DNA of 64,000 nt from Cycas panzhihuaensis (GCA_023213395.1 CM041465.1:3596001-3660000), one strand, 5' to 3'. Positions 42,647-55,387 are shown, counted from the stretch's first letter. Made by a program: numbers and translations. Notes: generated by a model from the sequence alone, not told the origin.

Positions 42647-45419
42647 TGTTTCCTAGCTACCGAGAATGGATACAGATAGGTCAACTTAGGTAAGCATAGG
42701 TATGCTTCTCCCTTTTTACTTTTACTATTTCTTGGGAAAGGTTGACAGAAGTATTGCCTCATTGCATGACTGACTGCTTCATTTGTATGATCACCTTGCA
42801 TCCATTTGCTTGATCATGCTGCTTGTCGTATTGTGAGCCTATGATGACCTACAGGACCTACCTTTCCATAAGGTAGGCATCCCCATGGAACTCTACGACC
42901 CTCCACACTACCTCCACATCGCCTTAAGCCTCACTTACCTTGACCCTGTGTCTCTATCAAAATATTTCTGAGAACTTTAGCCCTTCATGCTCTATTTGGT
43001 CTAGTTTGTATGCCTCCTGGACTGTCCCTAGCCACCTGGACAAGAGGGCTAACCCCTCCTGAGGCCTGATATACTTCTTCTAAGGCTCCCAGAACCTTAT
43101 GTATTTCCATTCTAGCTTTCTGGTCCCACACCACTGTAAACTTAGCGGTAGCATGAAGTTTATCGCAGTACCACAAAGTTTACCACGGTGCGACTATTGC
43201 AACTTATTTTTTATATCTGCCATGGTAATTCTCACCTTTTCCATAGAATTGCCATATGGCCACTCATCCAGATCATCCCTATTCACACCCTAAACACTAG
43301 ATTAGGGTTGATATGGGTATAAAACCCAAAAAGACCATTATTTCACATCTCTTGGCTCTCCAACGTGACTCTCTACTGCTACAATTCATCTCTTTTCCTC
43401 CTCCCTTCCATAGGTGCATCTGCAATCCTACATTTCCTAATCCTCCAGCCTAGGATCTACCTGTAACAACTCTTCTCCGTGGTGGGAGGCCCTCCTCCAA
43501 GCACCTTCAAGTAAGACTTTCATGGTTCTCCTTCAAATATGCCTCAACAAGTGTCTTCTACAGTCGTTCTTAGGGAAACCTCCTGCAAACCCTGTAGAAA
43601 CTCCACTTCCTCACTGGTTGCAGGGGCAAATCCACCCTAAACTCAACCCAACATGTAACTTAGGTCTATTTTCAGAGTTCTATATGTATTCTATCCATAT
43701 TAGACTCATTTTCAAGTGTATTTTCCTGCTGTCTTCCATTTTGGTTATAGTAGAAGTTATTTTTTCTTTGAAGTTTACTTTGTACTCTTAGATTTTCACC
43801 ATTTCTCCACTAGTTTTCCTTAAGAAAGTAGCAAGAGAAGGCTCATAAAGACTAGGCAAAGGGAGTAAGGTAGGATCCGTCCCACTCAGACCTACTCCCC
43901 AAGGGCAACCCCCTTCCCGTCTTTCTTCCCTTGCTTCCATGCTTTTCTTGGGTTGGCTAGGAGAGGGTGAAGTCTTGGCCTGCGCTAGATATCAGCATGT
44001 GCATCCCTTGTTGCGTTGATTCTAGGCCTGCAAGCTCCTCTTTTTGGCCCCCTTCATGCCCCTAACTTTGCTTGGAATCCCTTAGGGTCTTGGGTGAGAC
44101 TTGTGTGATGGATCACTGTCCATAGTGACTCTGTTACCTTGGTACCTCATCAACATCTTGCTCCATACATTCTCATGTTTGTTGGCTGTCCATAAGTTGC
44201 CACATGCCCCTACCTTGCTATGCTTAAAGGCTACGTGGAGAACTTTAGCAAAGGGTTTTTCCATCTTGAGGCTACCCTTCCCTTTTCGTTGCTTGAGGTG
44301 TGTGGTTTACTTTAAGGAAAGTTGAGTTATTTGTAGAAGTAGTTGCTTCAATTAAATATAATGTCCTAGCATTTACATTACATATATTTGCATACATATA
44401 GCCTTCTTGTAGCATCTTCTTGGAAGGGAGAAACTCTTGTGTGTGCAGGTTTGAAGCGAAATCCGCAAAGGGAAAAGACATCCAATTGTGGGTAAGCCTT
44501 CGACCTCTTTTTCCTTCGCTTCGTTTGTTTCCTTTATTTTTTTCGTTTTGCTTATTTTTCATAAGGGAAAGGTAAGGAAGCCCTTGTCTTCTACATCAAC
44601 CTTGGTCACACATCAACCAATTGGCAAGAGGGTGCACGTTGCGCATGATCTAGGTCCTTCATCGACCACCACTCTTTCCAAGTACGCTCTATCCTTCCCT
44701 CCCGTCACCTCTTTTTCCTTTTTGCTTTTATACAAAATCTATTATATCAATCTAATACATCACATAAGAGCAAAAAAGGGAAATCAATTAGTCACTTGTA
44801 TATTTTGCATCAGAATGTTGCATGCTTGCTTTCTTTCATAGGAAAAGGCATAATAGGAAATACATTCCTCCCCCTTTCTCCTATTCATCCTGAAAATACC
44901 CATAGATGCATCTCATCTAGCTTGCTTGCTCGCATGTGAAACGTTTGTACTTCCTTTTGTTTTCTCTTGTCCTTTACATATTGAGTGAAAGAGAGAGAAA
45001 AGGAAAGAGCCCCCTTTTGTCCATTGCTTACTCATTCCCTTAGTTGTATTTGTCTAAACCAAATAATCTAGGGAAGCCTACTCATATTCATCCTAAGCCC
45101 TTTGCCTATACCTTGCCACCTGTTTTGTCCTTCGTCATAGGAAAACCCATCAAGGATTTATCTTCTCCCCTTCCAGCCATCCAAGGGTGGGAGAACCTTC
45201 CTCTTAAGACCATCCAAGCTACCCCTACATGTGTCTTCTCTTTCAAACCAAAAGCTACTACAAGGTAGTTGGGTGCCATTCACGGGTCCCAAACTCGTGC
45301 TTCGGCACACAGATGCCCTGTGTGGTGTTCTCTTTGCTTATAGGTTCTCATCCACACCTTCAACATCAACTGTTGACCACCTTCATTCCTATTGAGCATA
45401 GCGACCATCATGTAGACAC
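42647..45419 (+). repeat. 3' LTR of Tat-like element
   Basis: This is the counterpart of 31254-34006, starting with the canonical TG. The last few bases are uncertain because the two copies diverge around 45410. GTATC at 45420-45424 gives the best boundary. Confidence 0.9.
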
Positions 45420-45424
45420 GTATC

Positions 45425-45500
45425 CAATATCTTATGACACCAATATAGTCCTAGGTAGTAACATTATTCTATGGGTTAATTACCTAATATGGTATTAGAG
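45425..45500 (+). repeat. Rest of family X LTR and its primer site
   Basis: This continues the LTR interrupted at 31253. It ends at 45489, followed by TGGTATTAGAG (45490-45500), an initiator-Met-type primer site. Confidence 0.6.
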
Positions 45501-46443
45501 ATTTGGTGGAGATAAGAACCTAAAATGAGGGGACATAATGAGGTGCTATTTCAGTGAAGATTGTTAATTAATTTGAGTCACTTCAAGTCCATTCTATAAG
45601 TTGAAATTTATTTACTTAATTAATTTAATTACTTTATGATATATTATTTATGCTTTAAGTCAATTATTAAGGGTTTGATAGTCTATTAGGTGGAAAACGT
45701 CTATCAAAACCCTATTTTGGTGATCAAGTGATTTTTATATTTATGAAAATGGTGAATCTATTTTAACCCATTTGGCCTCATTCTATATATATATACCTGA
45801 AATAATCAAAATCCTGTTTAGTGTTGTTTATCCCCATTTGAGTCTATTTTGAGTATATTTTTCCCTATGTTTCTTCCATATCTCTTCATTTAAAAGTACC
45901 TCTATGGTGTCAACTTTTGCCTTAATTATGCCTTGTATACTTGCCTATTTTGGTGTTAGGTGACCTATGTACAACTACTCCTCTATTTGACTTTGTCCCT
46001 TATGAACTTATGTGTTGACCCATTATACTTTTATCATATTTATCTAGTCTTATTTGTATAAACCCTAAGTATTAGAAGCTCTACATTTACCTTGTCATCT
46101 ATGTGAAGATTGTATACTTGTGACAAGCCATCAAAAAGTCCATTGCATGGTTGTCTATCTATTATTTACTATGAAGCTCATTGCCACCTTATGCCACTAC
46201 CACCTAATCTATGTCATATGTAGAGTCTTTGTTACTACTACCCTATATGTGTGAAGCATCATGGCCTATTTACATGTGAAGGTCCTCCAACTGCATCCAT
46301 TACATTATCGACTACTTAACATAAAGCTACTCTTTATCACTCATGAAATTTGCACTATCATTGAATGATCCATTCACTCCATAGTGTAAAGAGGCCTTAC
46401 CATACATTACTGCCATAAATCTTTAAAGCCTTGCACCATCAAT
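45501..46443 (+). other. Probable leader of family X element; no gene seen
   Basis: AT-rich sequence with no coding frame runs to the insertion site of copia element 3. Its continuation should lie after 58628, but no family X coding region could be recognised there. Confidence 0.45.
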
Positions 46444-46448
46444 TTGAT

Positions 46449-46677
46449 TATTAGAACATAATGTTTTATTTAGATAATGTAAAGGGTAATGTTATGAACC
46501 CTTATTATGTAACTTACACCAAATAAAGTGACATGTGTCACTCTAGGAGAAGTTGATTATAAGTCAAGATATAATGGTTATAAGAATTGATGTATATTTA
46601 AGGAGACCATGTCTCTAAAGAAATATAAGTCTTTTTCTTGTTCCCTTTTCAATTTAGTTATTTTTTGCAAATTAACA
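46449..46677 (+). repeat. 5' LTR of copia element 3
   Basis: It starts TATTAGAAC where the 3' copy has TGTTAGAAT, and ends TTAACA. TGGTATTAGAGC (46678-46689), an initiator-Met-type primer site, follows without a gap. Confidence 0.93.
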
Positions 46678-46689
46678 TGGTATTAGAGC

Positions 46690-47429
46690 AAGACTAACTA
46701 TTCATCTAATCTAGAGAAGAGAGGTTTTAATTGTCTGAGATTTATTTCAAGAGCTTCAGAGTTTCTTGAGAAAGAAGAGAGACTAAAAGTCATCTAAGAG
46801 GAAGATTCCCCTATAGATATTGCTGTGTATGAACCTGTATGAAATCATACAGATGACTTTTTTCAAAGTCCTCATAATTAGACAAAATTTAGTGAAGAGG
46901 GAGATCTCATCAAGGGTGTCATTTCTCTCAATTGGCCTGACTTCATTAGAGGTCATCTCAAGGCACTTGCAACCAGTTTTGTACCCGTGCAGGTTTGGAG
47001 AGATTCTCAGTGAAAATCAACAAAAAACTTAATTCTTTTTAGGTAAAATCTATCACAATCATTGAGTTTTCATGTTTAAAAGATTTTAAAGCCAATTGTA
47101 AAATTATTTGAAGAGTATTTTGGATTTTTAGAGTATTTTTCTCAAAAACTCTAACTGCCCCTCTTTGGCTTTTGGGTTATTTTTCTGGAGATTCGCTAAC
47201 TATTTTTAAAAAGTAATTTTAGATCTAGAACTAGTATTAAAAAAACTTTCTTTTGAGGTATATTTTATACCATTTTATATAGTTAGGGTTTTATATAGAA
47301 ATTTGTATAATTGTATGGCCATCCTTAGGTAGTTCAGGTTTCTACTATAAAAAATGGTTTCCCCCATCTTAGATTTATCTAATTAAGATAAAATTATAGA
47401 AACAAATTATCATATTTAGAAAATAAAGG
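46690..47429 (+). other. Leader of copia element 3
   Basis: There is no convincing frame. The open stretch at 46820-47032 has no domain features. Confidence 0.5.
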
Positions 47430-48260
47430 TAGAAACACTTCTAAGGGTACAAAATACCTGGAAAATTACTAATGGCTCTGAATCCAAGCTTGCTGATACC
47501 AATATATCTTTGGTAGAATAGATAAAAAGAGATAATATATGAGTAATTATTTTGAAGCTTTCTATCTCTAATCCCCTTCTAGTATATGTATAAAAATTAA
47601 ACTCTACCTCTATTATCTTGAAATGTTTTAAAAATCTTTTTAGCCAAAAATGTAAAGTAAGAATAATTACTCTTAAGGAAGATCTATATAAACTTCACAT
47701 AAAGGAAAGTGACACAATAACTAAATTTATAGATAAAGTTATTTCCCTTAAAATTAACCTCTTGACTATATGAGATATTATCCCAGAGTAAGCATTGATA
47801 TAAATGGTAGCTAGTAAGTTACCAAAATCCTTTGATATAACCATTAAAACCATAACAAGAAATAATTAGATTGATATAATATCTCTTAATGAATTTACTA
47901 GCTTATTATTAAGATAGGAACAAAAATATAGGCACTATGAAGACTCTTCAGAATTGGAGGATGCTTTTGCATCCAAACTAAACTTGGGACCTCATGGAAG
48001 TGGCTAGATATAAGGAAGAGGATGAAATCCAGACACCATAAGACTTGCTCATGGTTGATGGTAGGACAATATAGGACATGGACTTAGTAGAGATTCTAGA
48101 ATTTACTTTAGTTGTAGTAATCTTAGACATTTCTCTAGTGCCGATGAAGCATTTGAAATTTGTTACCACTATAGGCAGCTAGGACATTATCTTTATTAGT
48201 GCCCATAGAGAAGAGTAGATATTTAGAGAGGGAAATAACTAGTTAGTAGCTACAACAAAG
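47430..48260 (+). pseudogene. gag: copia gag (element 3)
   Basis: The conceptual product carries KITNGSESKLADTNISLVE, KEDLYKLHIKESDTITKFI, VISLKINLLTI and KLPKSFDITIKTITRN (about 47815-47860), the helical core of copia gag. A zinc knuckle at about 48164-48205 reads CYHYRQLGHYLY-stop-C, with the second Cys replaced by Tyr. Many TAG/TAA codons are present. Confidence 0.78.
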
Positions 48261-48639
48261 AACAAACTGAGGAGGAAGAAGAAGAAATAACATTTATTGT
48301 TGCATTGTCAACAAGACTAAAGGAAGGAGATACATAGTACATTAATTCATGGGCTTCATGAAACATGACTAATTGTGAAGACTGGTTTGAAATTCTAAAA
48401 CCCTATAGAATAAAAAAATTAGTTGAGTTAGGAGATAAATACCAACTTAGCATAAAAGGGGTGGGTACCATTGTTATTAACCTATAAAGGAATGTGAAGA
48501 AAATTGGGAATGTACTGTTAGTCCCTGGCTTAAAAATGAACCTTTTATCTATTTCATAACTTAGCAAAAAAGGACTAAGTACTATATTTGATGAGGAAGG
48601 TTATTTCAACATACTAGATATGAAAAATAATGGGGAGAT
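48261..48639 (+). pseudogene. copia protease (element 3)
   Basis: NSWAS-stop-NMTNCEDWFEIL (about 48342-48398) corresponds to the D-S-G-A-S-x-H-M active-site block, with Asp now Asn and Gly now Trp. LVELGDKYQLSIKGVGTIVI and VPGLKMNLLSIS follow. The gene is cut by the gypsy insertion at 48640. Confidence 0.8.
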
Positions 48640-49683
48640 TGATCCCAAAAGAGCTTAGTTGGTGAAGAAGTCAATTATCAACCTTTTCTCCTTGAGATCC
48701 TAGGAGTTAGTGTAGAAATCTCAATAACATCAAAACAACAATGAGCTCATAAAAGGAAATTCTACACCAAATCATTTATCCTTGAAATTGATCCAAGATT
48801 ATGAGGAGTAGTACTTTTATTAAACTATGAAAATCTCCATTTAATGGTGGAGAAATCAACTAGCAAAAGAATGGTAAAATTACAAGGAATAAATGATACA
48901 ATTATACCATAAGGGGGACTCCAACCCTCCAAAATGCTTCTCCAAGGATGCTTCCCAAGTCAAGTGCCTTTCACCTCCAAGAACCACCTCTCCAACCCCT
49001 AATAGGTCTTAATTTATAGAAAGAAACCAAAATTTCATGTTTAACAAGTGGCAATCATGCAAGTATAACCACTAACCACCAGAATGCATGTTGTCCAAGT
49101 GGCCTTCATGCAATTCTAACTAATCTTAATGGATCCCAATTTGGCTAAAATTTGGTACAACTATAGGAATGCATGTCCCCTCCGCTTCCTCAAAATTTTA
49201 GCTCATTTTGATGTCATTTGTCTACATTTGTATTCATTTAATTATAATATGTATTTGCTATTTTTCTGCTGTCCAAATGGCCTTCATGTAATTCTTAAAA
49301 ATTGTGGCCTGTAACTAACCTTAACCAACTCCAATTCATCTCAAATTTGGTACACGTATAGGAACTCATGTCTTATCTACTTCCTCAAAATTTTAGCTCA
49401 TTTAAATGTCATTTGACTATATTTTTATTCATTTAATTATAATATATATTTACTATTTTTTTTCTGCTAGTTGTGGGATTAATTTTATGCAAAACAAGGC
49501 TTGAACTCTAATCAAATGATATTTTCTGAACCCCACCTTTTGTACACATATAGTGGGATGTGTCTTATAGCTTTACAAAAAATTTCATATAATTTTTATA
49601 CCATTTGGCCATATCTCTTTTAGTTATACCAATGCCTAGCATTTTCTGCATCCTGTAAACATATGGTAGATCCTCCTGGATCA
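48640..49683 (-). repeat. Left (3') LTR of chromovirus-like gypsy, with internal tandem repeat
   Basis: 1044 bp, TGATCC...GGATCA. It contains about three units of a 180-200 bp tandem repeat (49093-49270, 49271-49468 and a diverged unit 49469-49650), each ending near TTTTCTGC. An 18 bp deletion in the first unit accounts for the length difference from the right LTR. Confidence 0.93.
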
Positions 49684-49739
49684 TGGCTCCCCCTTCCTTG
49701 GAAAATAGCCAACTCCTATTTGGCTTAGAATTAGAGATG

Positions 49740-51050
49740 GGGGAAGTGTTGTTCTCCTTTTTTCCTACTAAACCACTTGGCCTTACTAGGCAATTTCCCT
49801 GCTACTCTAATCCTGAAAGATTCATGTGACTTATGTCTTGTTTTGGTAGATTTTCTCTCCAAGATACAATCTTCCTTGAGAGGCTCCTCACTTTCAAAAT
49901 ATAAATCATCAACTGAAGGTAAAGTGAATTGGTCCTATTCCTCATCTAGCATGGAGGGCTCAAAGAGTTTTAAGTATTCAGCATTTACTACTGAATATAC
50001 TTGCATATAAGGTGGAAGATCAAGTTGGAAAGCATTTCCACCTACTTTTCTCAAAATCTTGAATGGTCCATACCTTATAGGTTTGAGTTTCTTGCCTTCT
50101 CCTTTTAACCTCTCCTTACTCAAGTATAACCATACTAAATCTCCTTATTGAAAAGTACACTCTTGGCTATGCTTGTTATGTCTTTCCTTGTACTTTTGTT
50201 GAGTCCTTAGAAGTTGATCATGTACTTCTTTGTGGACTCTCTGGATCTTCTCTAAGTATCTTAAAGCCTTGTCATGCTCCTCCTTCTCTTTGACGGATCC
50301 TTCCTTAGCTTGCATGGAAAACTCTAAGTCAAATGGACTTTGAGATAAGTAGCCCAAACAAACTTTAAAAGGTGCTTTAGAGTGTGATGCATGCATTACT
50401 CTATTAAATGCAAATTATAGAAAAGCCAATGATTCATCCCAAGTCTTTGGATGCTTGGAATTGTATCCCCTCAATAAATGTACCAAAGTTCTGTTCACTA
50501 CTTCAGCTTGTCCATATGTTTGAGGATGGAAACTTGTACTCCTCTTTAATTTGGTATCCATCATCTCCCATAGTGACTTCCAAAATGATGAAAGGAATAG
50601 AGTGTCCCGATCTGAAATGATGGAAGAAGGCAAGCCAAAATTCTTCCATACATGCTCGAAGAATAACTCAGCTGCTCCTGTACCTGTGATTATCTTTTTA
50701 CAAGGTATTAGACATATCATTTTACTGAACCTATCTACAACAATAAAAATATAATCATGTCCCTTCCTAGTCATGGGAAGTCCCCCTAAGAAATCAATGG
50801 AGATACTTTCCCAAGGTCTAGTGGGAATAGGAAGTGGTATATACAATCCTAATTTTCTAGAAGAAAGCTTAGAAGTATTACACATTACACATCCTTTTAC
50901 ATATTTTTTTACATCATTTTACATTTTTGGCCATACAACATATCTTCTCAGGTTTGCTAAAGTCTTCTCTATACCAAAGTGACTAGCTACTTTAGAAGTA
51001 TGGGCTTCTCTAAGCCACTTGATCTTGTCTCCTTTTGATGGAACATAGAG
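49740..51050 (-). pseudogene. Integrase of chromovirus-like gypsy
   Basis: It is in frame with 51293-51051. The HHCC zinc domain spans about 50990-50880 (SHFG..., CVMCNTSK). The core carries the first Asp in ISIDFLGGLPMTRKGHDYIF, the second in SSIISDRDTLFLSSFW and the Glu in HPQTYGQAEVVNRTLV, so all three acids are kept. The C-terminal module has LKPIRYGPFKILRKVGGNAF (about 50080-50030), a GPF/Y motif. Beyond it a tail reads through SVDDLYFESEEP to KLPSKAKWFSRKKGEQ and ends near 49740. This tail resembles a degenerate chromodomain region, which I infer rather than prove. Three in-frame stops were noted. Confidence 0.9.
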
Positions 51051-51809
51051 CTACTCCCCTTTGAAAAGTAAACCATCCTTCCAAGCAAGCTGGGAAGGTC
51101 TTCCTTTCACTAAGTTCTCTAATTCTTCCTTCAAAGCTTCATCTTCATGGTACAAGTCTTTGTACTCTTCATGATGCATTGGTTCCACCTGCAAACTCAT
51201 AAGAGAACTACAAACAAAAGTAGAGGAAGAAGTGGAACAAGGTGGTCTAGATAACATATCAGCAATTTTGTTATTAGATCCCTTTTTGTACATAATTACA
51301 ATATTGAATTGTTGTAATTAACTCATCCACTTCATGTGTCTTGCTTACTGTAATTTACTTAGGTTTGTAAAATTTGAAGAGGCTTATGATTGGTATGAAC
51401 TACAACCTCTTTTCTGAGTAAGTATGACCTCCAATGCTTGCATGCTTGATGAAGTGCGCACATTTCTTGATCATATGTTGGGTAGTTCTTCACTTGAGGG
51501 GTGAAGACTTCTGAATGGTAAGCAATAGGCTTCCCATCTTGAATAAGGACATCTCCCATCGCATTTCCACTTGCATCCGCTTCTACTTCAAAAGGCCTTT
51601 ACAAATTTGGCATTGCCAAAACTGGTGCTTCACAAATTTTCTTCTTTAAAAGAAGAAAAGCTTCTTCCTCCTTAGAACCCCAAGTAAACTTTCTACTAGA
51701 TTTTGTCAATCCATACAAAGGTGCTGTAACCTGTGAGAAATGAAGAATAAACTTTCTCAATTATTGACAAGCTCCTAAAAAACTTCTCACCTCTGTGATG
51801 TTTGTTGGC
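51051..51809 (-). pseudogene. RNase H and integrase zinc domain start (chromovirus-like gypsy)
   Basis: Two frames separated by shifts. 51559-51359 shows GDVLIQDGKPIAYHSEVFTP, YPTYDQEMCALHQACKHWR and VVVHTNHKPLQILQT (gypsy RNase H, with Asn for Asp in the last block). 51293-51051 shows NNKIADMLSRPP, the end of RNase H, and then the linker to integrase. Confidence 0.88.
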
Positions 51810-52595
51810 CTAGGCCATTTGAGGATGGCTTGAGTCTTGAGTGGATCGATGCTCAACTTTCCTCCTCCCAATCACAAAGCCTAAGAAGATCAAGTTCTCC
51901 TTGCCAAATTCACACTTCTTCATATTAAGCTTCAAATGATGCTTAGCCATAGTCTTTAAAACTTCTTCTATATGCTTCAAATGTTCCTCCCATGTGTTGC
52001 TAAAAATCAAAATGTCATCAAGATAGACAATAACAAAATTATCCAAGTAAGGCCTTAACATTTCATTCATTAGCCTCATGAATGTTGCAGGAACATTACA
52101 CAATCTGAAAGGCATAACCATCCATTTAAAGAGTCCTTGATTTGTTTTGAAGGCCGTCTTCCATGTGTCCTCCTCCTTGACCCTAACTTGGTGATAACCA
52201 CTTTTCAAATCCAACTTAGTAAAATAACAAGCATGCTGAATTTGATCAAGTAAATCATCTATGTGAGGCAAATGGTAGCGAATTTTAATTGTAATTTTAT
52301 TCAAAGCATGAAAGTCTATACACATTCTCCATCCTCCATCCTTCTTAGGCACCAAGATAATTGGTGACCCACAAGGTGAACATGAAGGTCTTATGACCCC
52401 TTGATCAAGCAACTCCTCAACTTGCCTCTTTATCTCATTATTCTCTACAATGGAGTTCCTATACAAAGCAACATTAGGTAATGGTGTATCTCCTACAAGA
52501 GTGATTTCACGCTCTATCTTTCTCTTTGGTGGTAGCCCATCAACATATTGAAATAGAATATCATACCTTGTCTTTAACTCCTCAATTTGTTGCAT
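51810..52595 (-). pseudogene. Reverse transcriptase of chromovirus-like gypsy
   Basis: An open frame of 261 codons overlaps the gag-protease frame by a shift near 52590. Motifs in order: LPNVALYRNS, VEELLDQGVIRPS, SPIILVPKKDGGWRMCIDFH, LPHIDDLLDQIQHACYFTKL, DLKSGYHQVRVKEEDTWKTA, and an intact IVYLDDILIFS active site. LKLNMKKCEFGKENLIFLGF follows. The YLDD box and the 'F-S-K-L-D-L-x-S-G-Y-H-Q' type block are characteristic of Ty3/gypsy RTs. The frame ends at 51810 by a shift or stop. Confidence 0.94.
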
Positions 52596-54229
52596 TTGTT
52601 TAGGTGATATAAGAAGAGTGTGATAGAAGGACCTTCTTCATCTCCTGGCTCTTCTTTTCTCCTTACCATTAAGATGACAAATTTACCACATGTATTAATC
52701 ATCCTTTTTGCTTGAGTAGCTAAAATTAATGCTATCTTATCCAAGTGCTTCTTTGTGGCCTTTATGATGAAGCCCTTGTTATCCTTCATTAATCGATACT
52801 TTCTCTCCCTTAGATAGAAGAGTGCATCTCGATCCCACAAGTAGGGACTCCTAAGCACAACATGGCATATATCTAATGGCACCATATCACATATTACTTC
52901 ATTAACAAAATCATTAGTGGTGGAAAATTTAAGTGTACATTGCTTTGATATTTACATTTCCACATCTTTATGGATCCAACCAAGAGGATATGGATGAGGG
53001 TGAGGAGTAGTTACCAACCCAATGCTCTTTACCAAACTTTCTGAGATCAAATTCTTTTGGCTCCCCAGATCTATAATGGCACCAATAATACTATTTCCTA
53101 CTTGAAGCTTCAAGTGAAATAGTTCATCCCTTGTAGCATCATCTTCATAATTTATAAGTAGAGTAACCTTCTCTTCTTCTCCTTCACTTTGAAACTCCAT
53201 CTCAGAAAGTAGTGCTTTCCCTTTTTCCTTCTTTCTTAATTCCATATCCTTGATATGCTTTAGCTTTATCTCTGGATGCAACTTCCAACACTTTGCTATA
53301 ATATGACCACTAATATCACAATGCTCACAATAGTTAGAACTTTTAACAAAATTAGTTCTTTTCTTCTTTCCTTCTTGCCTTTTAGATGAGTGCAATTTAG
53401 GATTCTTTTCATACTTATTAGAAGTAAAAGTAGAATCTTTAGACATGAATGTAGATTTCTTACTTTTACTTCCTATTGCCATAGCCATCCTACTTGCTTC
53501 TCCAATGGATTGAACCTTAAAAAGCCTTAGTTCCTTCCTTATGTATTCATGTAATCCTCCAATGAATTTTATAAGAGTGACATGTTCATCCATATTAATA
53601 CCAAGTAGCATGCCATGCCTAAAAAATAAAGAAGTATACTCTTGGACACTTACACCTCTCCCTTGGTGTAAATATTGCAAAGTGACCCATTGGTCTTCCT
53701 CATGACCTATGGGGTAGAATTGCTTCTTTATTATTTTCTTAAAATCCCTCCATGAAAAAGAAGATACATCATGAGTCTTCAAATATGCATTCCACCATGT
53801 CAATGCATGTTTACACAACTTGAGCCTAGCAAATGAAAGCTTTTGAGCATTACTATAAGCATAAATTGTGAAGTAGGTTTCAAGTTGATCCAACTAATGG
53901 TCCAACTTTTCAGCATTTACCTCTCCATCATAAGTTGTAATCTCCAACTTTGCCTCCACCTTGAAGGGTTGATGAGATGAAGTACCCTTGCTTTCTTCAA
54001 AAGAGTGCTTTAAGGTTTCCTCCTCTTCCTCTTCATGGTTGTGGTCATATGTGGATCCTCCTTCAAATTCCTTCTCTTTGCCTTTTCCTTTGACTAGAGG
54101 TAGAAGGTGGGTCATCATTTGCATCAAGGCTTCTACATTCTTCTCAAGCTTTTCAAATCTAATTTCTCCATCTTCTTTTTCAGCCATGGTGCTTGGATTC
54201 TTTCTTTGTCTTCTTAGTGACTGCAACAC
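52574..54229 (-). pseudogene. gag: gag-protease of chromovirus-like gypsy
   Basis: One frame runs from 54229 (an alternative ATG at 54187, MAEKEDGEIRFEKLEKN, is equally likely) to about 52574 with only two stops (about 53891 and 52949). After an acidic Glu-rich region comes the gag core: LETYFTIYAYSNAQKL, LCKHALTWWNAYLKTH, FKKIIKKQFYPIGHEEDQW and IGGLHEYIRKELRLF. An intact CCHC knuckle reads CEHCDISGHIIAKCW (about 53325-53280). The protease block is IIGAIIDLGSQKNLIS (about 53090-53045), with Leu where Thr or Ser is usual. It would supply the particle shell and processing enzyme. Confidence 0.92.
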
Positions 54230-54302
54230 AAGGAAGTCTTCACCTTTCTCTTTGTATCCTTTCCTTGTTTATACCATTCAAGTCCCTACAATAAAGATCA
54301 CA

Positions 54303-54315
54303 GGCTCTGATACCA
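54303..54315 (-). promoter_or_regulatory. Primer binding site of chromovirus-like gypsy
   Basis: On the minus strand TGGTATCAGAGCC follows the LTR after a five-base spacer. It matches the initiator tRNA-Met consensus exactly and fixes the element's orientation. Confidence 0.9.
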
Positions 54316-54320
54316 AAATA

Positions 54321-55382
54321 TGATCCTAAAAGAGCTTAGTTGGTGAAGAAGTCAATTATCAACCTTTTCTCCTTGAGATCCTAGGAGTTAGTGTAGAAAT
54401 CTCAATAACATCAAAACAACAATGAGCTCACGAAAGGAAATTCTACACCAAATCATTTATCCTTGAAATTTATCCAAGAGTATGAGGAGTAGTACTTTTA
54501 TTAAACTATGAAAATCTCTATTTAATGGTGAAGAAATCAACTAGCAAAAGAATGGTAAAATTACAAGGAATAAATGATACAATTATACCATAAGGGGGAC
54601 TCCAACCCTCCAAAATGCTTCTCCAAGGATGCTTCCTAAGTCAAGTACCTTTCACCTCCAAGAACCACCTCTAAAACCCCTAATAGGGCTTAATTTATAG
54701 AAAGAAACCAAAATTGCATGTTCAACAAGTGGCAATCATGCAAGTATAACCACTAACCACCAGAATGCATGTTGTCCAAGTGGCCTTCATGTAATTCTTA
54801 AAAAGTTATAGCTTGTAACTAATCTTAAGGGATCCCAATTTGGATAAAATTTTGTACACATATAGGAATGCATGTCCCCTCTACTTCCTCAAAAGTTTAG
54901 CTCATTTGGATGTCATTCGTCTACATTTTTATTCATTTAATTATAATATGTATTTGCTATTTTTCTACTGTCCAAGTGGCCTTCATATAATTCTTAAAAG
55001 TTGTAGCTTGTAACTGACCTTAACTAACTTCAATTCATCTCAAATTTCATACACATATAGGAATGTATATCTCCTCTTCTTTCTCAAAATTTTAGCTCAT
55101 TTGTATGTCATTTGGCCATATTTTTATTTATTTAATTATAATATGTATTTGCTATTTTTTTTCTGCTAGCTGTGGGATTAATTTTATAAAAAACAAGGCT
55201 TGAACTCTAATCAAATGATATTTTATGAACCCCACCTTTTGTACACATCTATTGGGATGTGTCTTCTAGCTTTACACAAAATTTCATATAATTTTGATAC
55301 CATTTGGCCATATCTCTTTTAGTTATACCAATGCCTAGCATTTTTTGCATCCTGTAAACATATGGTAGATCCTCCTGGATTA
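54321..55382 (-). repeat. Right (5') LTR of chromovirus-like gypsy
   Basis: 1062 bp. It ends GGATTA rather than GGATCA. Repeat units lie at 54774-54969, 54970-55167 and 55168 to about 55351. Confidence 0.93.
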
Positions 55383-55387
55383 GAGAT

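Larger units (their letters stand above)
31254..45419 (+). mobile_element. Large Tat-like Ty3/gypsy element, non-autonomous, with antisense gene
   Basis: Very long LTRs (about 2753 and 2773 bp) flank 8.6 kb of internal sequence. Five-base duplications GTATC occur at 31249-31253 and 45420-45424. On the plus strand are gag (from 34272), protease (36.7-37.2 kb), an extra RNase H domain (41810-42232) and a polypurine tract. Instead of RT, gypsy RNase H and integrase, the middle holds an antisense intron-containing gene (41107-38717). Long LTRs, an additional RNase H of the plant/archaeal type and antisense extra genes are known from the plant Tat lineage (Ogre/Retand/Grande relatives). That assignment is inference. 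Confidence 0.85.
48640..55382 (-). mobile_element. Ty3/gypsy chromovirus-like element nested in copia 3
   Basis: LTRs of 1044 bp (48640-49683) and 1062 bp (54321-55382) are flanked by GAGAT at 48635-48639 and 55383-55387. On the minus strand a TGGTATCAGAGCC primer site (54303-54315) lies just inside the right LTR. The polypurine tract AAGGAAGGGGGAG (about 49688-49700) lies just inside the left one. Gag, protease, RT, RNase H and integrase are all present, with only a few stops and about three frameshifts. Domain order, the YLDD box and the integrase tail suggest a chromovirus. It is the least decayed element here. Confidence 0.95.
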
